Assembly: GCA_903813345.2 (NCBI GenBank)
Contig: CAIIXF020000001.1
Location: 47,821,885 to 47,885,884, forward strand
Direction: 5' to 3'
Length of the DNA: 64,000 bases
From: Owenia fusiformis
Taxonomy: Eukaryota; Annelida; Polychaeta; Sabellida; Oweniidae
How positions within the stretch are numbered: the stretch's first letter is position 1; each line of letters begins with the position of its first letter. Made by a program: the position numbers and the translations under genes. This document shows positions 57,337-64,000 of the stretch, piece after piece. The notes under the pieces were generated by a model that saw nothing but the letters and a program-made list of their open reading frames with translations, ran no database searches and was not told where the DNA came from.

Positions 57337-58870
57337 AGGGTTTATCCCTCGGGAAATATAGAGATTATCCTATATGAGGTTCAGGATATTGGGATTATCC
57401 CGAGGCTAATCTAATATATTTGCCCGAGGGCCGCAGGTCCCGAGGGAAAATATATTATATTGGCCAAGGGATAATCCCAATATCCTGAACCGACTATAGG
57501 ATAATATGTTTATCCCATACCAATCTTGGTCATCTGGTTCACATTGTTCAATTTTGGAAATATTTTAGAATATTCATGTCCAGTTTTGTTTTCTTGGCCG
57601 TGGGCGGATTTTCCTGTTCTCTCAAATATTCCCACATTTATTTTCTCGAATTTTTGATTGATTAAGTGGATGCTCCTTCCCTTTTTTAAACCATCAAACA
57701 GATCCCGATTGTCTGTGTTTTTCTCCATTGTCGTTTACAGTGATTACGCGAACGTTACAAATTATGAACAAATATGCGAGCGGCGATTATGACGTAGCGG
57801 GCAGATATAGTATATCTGCCCGCTCGGAGCGGGACGTAAAGCTATATCTACCCGCTGATGAAAATATAAGATTTTACAAACCGGCTTTATGTACCTATAA
57901 CGCGTCCAAGTATGGGATAAATAGAGATTATCCTATATGAGGCTCAGGATATTGGGATTATCCCGAGGCAAATAAAATATATCTGCCCGAGGGCCGCAGG
58001 TCCCGAGGGAAAATATATTATATTGGCCAAGGGATAATCCCAATATCCTGAACCGACTATAGGATAATATGTTTATCCCATACCAATCTTGGTCATCTGG
58101 TTCACATTGTTCAATCGTGGAAATATTTTAGAATATCCATGTCCAGTTTTGTTTCCTTGGCCATGGGCGGACTTTCCTGTTCTCTCAAATATTCCCACAT
58201 TTATCACTGGCGGATCTGGGGGGGGGGCCCAGGGGCCCGGGCCCCCCCCCTTGGGTGGGCCCAGAAAAAAAAAATTGTGCCCAAAAAATATTGTTAGCCA
58301 AAAAAGGCTTTAGGGCCCCAAAAAGTAGGCCTTTTAGGTCTTAAATTGGCCTTCTAAGGCCTTGTTTTTTAATTTTAGGCCAAATTTTGAAGAAAATGGG
58401 CCTCAAAATTTCAAAATTTGGGCCCACTTTTGGGTTTTTGGGGCCCAAAATTTTGGACGTTTTTTTCTCAGACCACAAGTTTGGGCCCCCCCCCCCCTTG
58501 TTGGTTCCCAGATCCGCCCCTGTTTATTTTCTCGACTTTTTTGATTGATTAAGTGGATGCTCCTTCCCTTTTTTAAACCATCAAACAGATCCCGATAGTC
58601 TGTGTTTTCTCCATTGTCGTTTACAGTCATTACGCGAACGTTACAAATTATGAACAAATATGCGAGCGGCGATTATGACGTAGCGGGCAGATATACTATA
58701 TCTGCCCGCTCGGAGCGGGACGTAAAGCTATATCTGCCCGCTGATGAATATATAAGATTTTACAAACCGGCTTTATGTACCTGTAACACGTCCAAGTATG
58801 GGATAAATGTGTATATCCCTCGGTCCCTGCGGTCCCTCGGGATATACACATATTTCCCTTGGGATAAAAC
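57337..58870. repeat. Tandem duplication of a palindrome-containing unit (about 563 bp)
   Basis: The first unit runs from about 57337 to 57911 and the second from 57912 to about 58800, the latter enlarged by a 318-bp insertion. Each begins with a palindrome (AGAGATTATCCTATATGAGG ... ATTATATTGGCCAAGGGATA around GAGGGCCGCAGGTCCCGAGG), then a CGGGCAGATATA/TATATCTGCCCG hairpin. On the minus strand both carry a short frame reading NRDLFDGLKKGRSIHLINQK or NYRDLF-like; it is frame-broken in the second unit. Confidence 0.7.
58205..58522. mobile_element. 318-bp insertion with CAGGGGCGGATCTGGG ends
   Basis: The left end CACTGGCGGATCTGGG and right end CCCAGATCCGCCCCTG are inverted. It interrupts the second duplicated unit relative to the first and is flanked by a TTTAT duplication (58200-58204, 58523-58527). 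The interior is runs of G/C and GGGCCC words; no ORF. Confidence 0.8.
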
Positions 58871-59195
58871 CTGTATCCAAAACCTCCCAGTACATAACCC
58901 TTATGTATTTAAAGATACGGGAAGAGTATATAGAGTGCTGCTATCCACGGATTATTTCCGAACAAAAGTGCAAATAATGTAATAAATTGAATTCAACAAT
59001 CAATTAAGCAGAATCCGAGTTGGACATGCCCTGTCAATCAACCACAAAAGCATGGATAATGAATGGATAACGGTTTGATCTAATACAAGAGTCAGATGCA
59101 CGATACTGTCGATCTTTACTATTGAACTGAATAGTACTGATTTGAGAGAGACATCTTTATATCATTATGGTAGTATAAAGCATAAAAAGGCTCAC

Positions 59196-59226
59196 CTGCA
59201 ACTTGTTCCGGGGAAAACTTTCCATT
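59196..59226 (-). CDS. EF-hand linker exon (upstream, small)
   Basis: Acceptor GATTTTCAG, donor GCAG|GTGAGC, 31 bp, phase 0 to 1, encoding NGKFSPEQVA. It resembles the end of EF-hand gene exon 5 (VQFSKEQVT). Together with 63401-63453 it reconstitutes a linker in phase, so both are probably real exons of either the same gene or an upstream paralogue. Confidence 0.6.
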
Positions 59227-60689
59227 CTGAAAATCAGAAAGACCACAATTTGTAAAATCTGTATAAACGTTAACTTGATTATAATCAACTATAAGCACTA
59301 TTTAATCAGGCTCTAGCATGTCACATAGCCTATACATATGTGATCCATGACAGTTTTGAGTTTATACTTGTGTTAATGAAGAGAATAGAAGGGATAGAGA
59401 GAAGGAGTTGGGTGAATTTCGAAAAAATGTGTCACATGTTACCATTTCAAAACATTTTTGCTCCCAGGCTCAACACTCAACATTCCATGGTAAGCCTATT
59501 TCAAAAGACCCAAACGACTTTGGAAATTCTGCATCATTCATCTTTTATATTTGATTAATTAAATATCTCTCGTCTCACATTTTTGTAAGGGAATTATTGG
59601 CAGGATTTTTTTAATATGGCTTGCGACGATTTACACTCTCTCTCTCCCTTCTAAATGTTTTAAAGCATGTAATATTTGTTCTTTCAGGTGCACAGTACAA
59701 TATATTACAAAACACCCTTCGTGACTACCATTAAATCTGAGAACATATCATATTTGTTGATATTATGACATAACAAAGTGATTGTGACTATCAGGGGCGT
59801 AGTCAGGAATGAGGCAGGCAAAGTAATTTGAATAGAACATTTGTCCACTCTTCGGACGTGTTTTAAGTGAACTGTGAACATAAAGTTTTGTACAATAGAT
59901 TCACTATAACTTAAAAGTTTGCCACGTCCATTTAAATGACTCGCCTGTCTTACGACAATGGCTATGCCCTTGGTAAGTTCTGATAAATATTTAATTCATA
60001 AGTCTATAGACAATGTCAAATTAGTGTTTATACCTTAAACCAGTCTTTATCGAGTGATCTGGTACATGCAAACAGTGCAAAAAGGTATTGTCGTTAAAAG
60101 CAAAACACATACATGTATAGTCAAATGTTGTTTAGCATAATAATAGCCATGCACCTACTATATCATAAAAATGGCTTTATATATGTTAGAAACAGCATTA
60201 TGTTATGTTTTATGTTAGTTAAAAACAAGACTATAATCATGTCACACATACGTTTCATTTATCATCATAATTACATTTTAGTCGACAGAGCAATACTGAT
60301 TGGTATCACTAAGGGAAACTGAAGTCGTTAGTAATCAATCAACAATGGATACACAAGAGCTGGGAAAAGCAGGCAATACCTTGGAGGTACTTACATAATT
60401 AATATCAGTGTAAGAATATGCCTATAAAGTTGGTAAAAGCGTTATGTGTATTCCCCAAACTATATATAGATGTCAGTTCAGTTTATGCACCTGCGAAGTG
60501 CGGCATATAAAATGCATAAAAAATGCTTAAAATTACATCTCTGTTATTTTTGTATTTGTTAAAATGGGTTTATGATAGGGTTTTATTTGAAAGTCTGAAA
60601 AGATTCTCACGTTATTGCATGGGTAGTCTGCACGATGATAGTTAGCATTAGTATAGTTTATCAGCAGTCTAACACGTATATCAATGATA
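59227..60689. other. Intron-like sequence, no gene recognised
   Basis: Lies between the two linker exons. No EF-hand loop or other protein similarity is seen. CAGGGGCGTAGTCAGG at about 59794 looks like a remnant transposon end. Confidence 0.45.
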
Positions 60690-61980
60690 AAAGATGTTCA
60701 TCGAATGATGCCTTAAAAAGGGTTGTGTACTCGTCAATCAATGGTAAAAATGTTCATCGAATAGTTTCTGTAAAAGGCTTATGTACACGTCAATCAATGG
60801 TAAAATGTTCATCGAATAGTGCTTACACGTCAATCAATGGTAAAAATGTCCACCGTATAGTGCCTATATAAGGGTTCTGTACACGTCAATCAATGGTAAA
60901 AATGTTCATAGAATAGTACCTACATAAAGTTCTTGCAAAAGTGCTCTAAAATTTTTGTATCTCAGTCAATCTGGCTGTAATTTTTACTGAGTATACCTAC
61001 ACTATTTATACATTGAGATCCTTAGTTATAATCAATAGGTCCTTGAGGGAAAAAATGTATGGTTCCTATAGTCACATGCGTAGGGGGTAGTTTTGTTTGA
61101 ATGTTAAAATGTTTTTAACTTGTCCTATTTACTTTAAATACAGTATCTCAAGAGTGTAATGTGTTCAAAATAGTGTCCACCATGGTCTATACACCTCTGG
61201 TGTCTTACTTACCATTCCTCAAACAGATGAAGGAACTCATATGGAAGATTATTTGCGATTTATCTTTGTATGGATGGCTTTCATCAACATCATCTGATCC
61301 TCATTGGATTTCATTCTTCTTCTAGCATTGTCCTTAACATTTGTTCTAGCATCAGTAGATGTCTTAGTCTGTTTTGTAAATGGTTCTTTTGGTCATAGCC
61401 TCCTTCCCAAACACTTTATGAATGTCTTCAAGTGTTTGTTTTCTTGAATTTCCCAGTAAACCATAAATCCCAATGCTACTGAATATTTTAAATTGCAAAT
61501 CATCATCTTTTGCTGATTTTGCAGCCATTTTCACAAAAATAAAATTGACGCCGCCTTTCAAATGTATAAATAGTGTAGGTATACTGGGTAAAAATTTCAG
61601 CCAGATTGATTGAGAAATAAAAAAATTAGAGTACTTTTGCAAGAACTTTATGAACGCCCTGTATATAAGGGCTACGTACACATCAATCAATGGCAAAAAA
61701 TGTTCATCGATTAGTTTTTATATAAAGGCTATGCACACGCCTATATAAGGTTTCTGAACACGACAATCAATGGTAAAAATGTTCTTAGAATAGTGCCTAT
61801 ATGAGGGCTGTGTATATGTACACATCAATCGATGGCAAAAAAATGCATAGTGCCTATTTAAGGATTCTTTACTTTTCATAGAGTAGTGCCTATATAAGGG
61901 TTATGTACACGTCAATCAGTGGTAAAAATGCCATATAAGGTTTATGTACACGTCAATCAATGGTACAAAAGGTGTATAAA
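60690..61980. repeat. Minisatellite (about 60-bp unit) split by an inserted element
   Basis: Units of CGTCAATCAATGGTAAAAAT, GTTCATCGAATAGTGCC and TATATAAGGGTTATGTACA repeat at 60690-60922 and again at 61662-61980, with drift and partial units. Confidence 0.8.
60923..61661 (-). mobile_element. Decayed mariner-like element inside the minisatellite
   Basis: ATAAAGTTCTTGCAAAAGT at the left mirrors ACTTTTGCAAGAACTTTAT at the right. The right end continues GAACGCCCTG|TA, a typical end, while the left lacks it. A minus-strand frame from 61528 reads MAAKSAKDDDLQFK ... TLEDIHKVFGKEAMTKRTIYK, resembling a transposase N-terminal helix-turn-helix; later parts are full of stops. Confidence 0.6.
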
Positions 61981-63400
61981 AAGCCTTCCAAGAAGGCTCT
62001 GATGTGTATTCTACACTTTAAGTTTGCGAAAAAATCTTTAATTCCTTTTAAAATATTTTTTTAACTTTTTGAAAAGGTGAAAACAGTCCACGCTTATTTA
62101 AAGTATGAGAATTAAAATTTGAAAAATCATTTTTAGATAATTTGGAGCAGGGTCGGCAATAGCGAGATAGAAATATCCACCCCGTTTGCTTTATGCACTG
62201 ATTATATCCCGTTATATGGTCCATGCCTGTATCTACCAAGAATATCAGAAGGCATGGAATACTAGAATGTATGATACTATGGTACAGACTACAAATTACA
62301 TGTGTACATGTATATGCCGGATTTACAATGACTTTAAATTGTTAATTGAGCGCTAAACTACGATATTTTTTCGAAGATATGCAGCGGTATGCAGTTGCGT
62401 AACATAATTTGACATTTTTGTTCCAAAGCCGTGTTTCATTAATACTGCTGCAATGTTATGAATAAATCTTATTATATCATTAGCCGCCTGTCTAAATGCT
62501 TCATAACTTCAAATTATCCTTAATAATAACCGATGCCAAATGTACTCATGGGTATTGATGAAATCGTTTCCTGAATTCAAAACTCTAACATGTCATCTTA
62601 TAAATGGTATATGTCTCTGGAATTACATTATGCTTAATTGGAATCTATGAAAATAAATGAAGTGTCCTTGGCAAGAACATGTAAAAAACATCATTAAAGG
62701 CTAAGCTATACAGCAAAAACATGGGAATTGAAGCTTTTTAGATAGATTTACAAGTCATATATATATTGTGCCCTTGTAATAACAGTACGTTTAATGCAAT
62801 ATTTGAAACACAATAGTGAATAACGTTTTTACAGAAAGAGGCTTTCGGAGTTCATTCATAGGTGGCACTTCTGTATGACTTGTTCCATACTATTAGTGGG
62901 TTTGGTCAAATCTGGTGATGTGCTGTGAAAAGGGGTTAAGTAAGTTAAGTAAGAGGGATTACCCAAAGGATTGGAAGATCGTCACTCTGAGAGAGAATAT
63001 TCTGTGATAAAATAGCATTTTTCATTAGTAAGAAATGTTGGTTGTCATTTACTATAAATCTCCTCATCACTCGAAGTGTGTTAAAACTAATCAGGGGCTG
63101 TGGTGATTTGCAGCCTGGTTTCTCGGGGAAAATTCAAATATATTCACAAGGGAAGGTATAATCAAAGTAAATTATTGCACAGATAAATAAAGAACATTTT
63201 CCAGAGGTAATGCATTGAACAAAGTAAATGGTGTTCCTGCAACTGGATAGCAAGACATCTTGTCCTCAGAGAATGCCTACATATCAAAATATCTAGTACA
63301 GTAAATAAAAGTTGATTTTTCATATAGTTCTGTTTTATATATAAATATATACATATATACAATATGTATTTTATTTTTATATATCGTTATATTTTCTTAC
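61981..63400. other. No gene recognised
   Basis: AT-rich sequence between the minisatellite and the 63.4-kb exon, presumably intronic if the linker exons are transcribed together. Confidence 0.45.
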
Positions 63401-63453
63401 CTCGGTATAGTCTAGTGAATGCGAAAATCGTCTGGACATCATCTGTACGAACT
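63401..63453 (-). CDS. EF-hand C-terminal/linker exon (upstream)
   Basis: Acceptor TTCTTGCAG-like (CTTGCAG), donor GAG|GTAAGA, 53 bp, phase 1 to 0, encoding EFVQMMSRRFSHSLDYTE. The EFVQMM start matches the phase-1 YE|(E/D)FVxMM junction used after EF loops 4, 8 and 16 of the downstream gene. It therefore belongs to a calmodulin-like module whose EF-hands would lie beyond the right edge of the window. Confidence 0.62.
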
Positions 63454-64000
63454 CTGCAAGAAAATAAAAAATATATATGTATAAGTATATATGAGTTTCA
63501 AACATATACAAAAATGTTCCCTAAAAATACGAGATCAACGTGGTTCCATCAATATACTTTGATACTTTCTCTTTTAATGACGCTTTAATGGCAAATTGCT
63601 CACCTAACAAGCACATGGCGACCTCTAAAAAGATGCTCTCTTTAATCTAAAGACAATTTATGCACTATTGTCATTATCCATTATTTTCCAAACTTCAGAC
63701 TTTTAAAACTGTGAAAGGTTTGTATGAAGGTCATTTGAAGGACCAGGTTGTAGAAATTCTGATTTCCTTAACTTTGTTGTATTTTAACAATGGGTGTCAA
63801 AAGTTTTGCACGTTAATATTTTCAATTGATCTATTGAATTCATTGATACTATATGTATGTACATGTATATTTTCACCGAGTGAAAGTTTATGTGTGATAG
63901 GTGTAATACCAGGCTGTTGTATTTCATATCAATTTGATCAGGGGATTACATTATTCATTTGCAATTTAGTTCACTTGAAGTTTTTTAATTAATTACATGT

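Noticed and set aside
60690-61980. A CRISPR-like array because of regular repeats
   Set aside because: Units are contiguous and drifting without distinct spacers, and the window is plainly eukaryotic.
63604-63624. A 21-bp minus-strand micro-exon (phase 1 to 1, EVAMCLL) just upstream of the 63.4-kb linker exon
   Set aside because: It has a plausible acceptor (TTTTTAG) and donor (GTGAGC), but the peptide does not look like the end of an EF loop that should precede EFVQMM, and such short matches arise by chance.

Overview
The window is nuclear DNA of an invertebrate animal. It is AT-rich, with small coding exons, GT-AG introns and many transposon remnants. The frequent acatgta-type words and the transposon repertoire (mariner-like elements with TA target sites, an L1/Tx1-like LINE, foldback elements) suggest a marine invertebrate, but the phylum cannot be read from the sequence alone. 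I see no bacterial, organellar or CRISPR signal. All splice models were built by hand from splice sites, reading-frame phase and protein similarity.

Layout. (1) 1-5.1 kb: no supported gene, only repeats. (2) 5.15-7.3 kb, plus strand: a promoter, an untranslated first exon and a single-exon CDS for a complete 350-residue zinc-dependent medium-chain dehydrogenase. (3) 15.05-7.32 kb, minus strand: a five-exon RANGRF/MOG1 gene (198 residues), convergent with the dehydrogenase. The two genes share a 23-bp block of poly(A) signals. RANGRF intron 3 carries a 5.4-kb foldback element with 540-bp inverted arms, holding a decayed large ORF and an array of nuclear-receptor-type DR4 sites. (4) 15-20 kb: repeats. 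(5) 25.44-20.19 kb, minus strand: a six-exon gene for a 294-residue protein joining a TIR domain that keeps the catalytic-type Glu to a C-terminal beta-trefoil. Its introns are loaded with mariner-type elements. (6) 51.37-29.02 kb, minus strand: a sixteen-exon gene whose exons join in phase into a 699-residue protein of sixteen EF-hands, i.e. four calmodulin-like modules in one chain. One exon carries a 2-bp deletion in an AT run, which breaks the frame. A LINE (intron 8) and a mariner-type element with nested G-rich satellite (intron 10) sit in its introns. (7) 51.4-64 kb: mostly mobile and tandem repeats, plus two small minus-strand exons (59.2 and 63.4 kb) that match the inter-module linker of the EF-hand gene. 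They are either more 5' exons of that gene or part of an upstream paralogue.

The genes do not form an obvious pathway. The EF-hand protein is a predicted calcium buffer or sensor, the TIR/trefoil protein a predicted innate-immune or NAD-metabolising factor, RANGRF a Ran-cycle factor, and the dehydrogenase a polyol or alcohol oxidoreductase. The most unusual objects are the four-module calmodulin-like gene with its repeated intron pattern and the TIR-beta-trefoil fusion.
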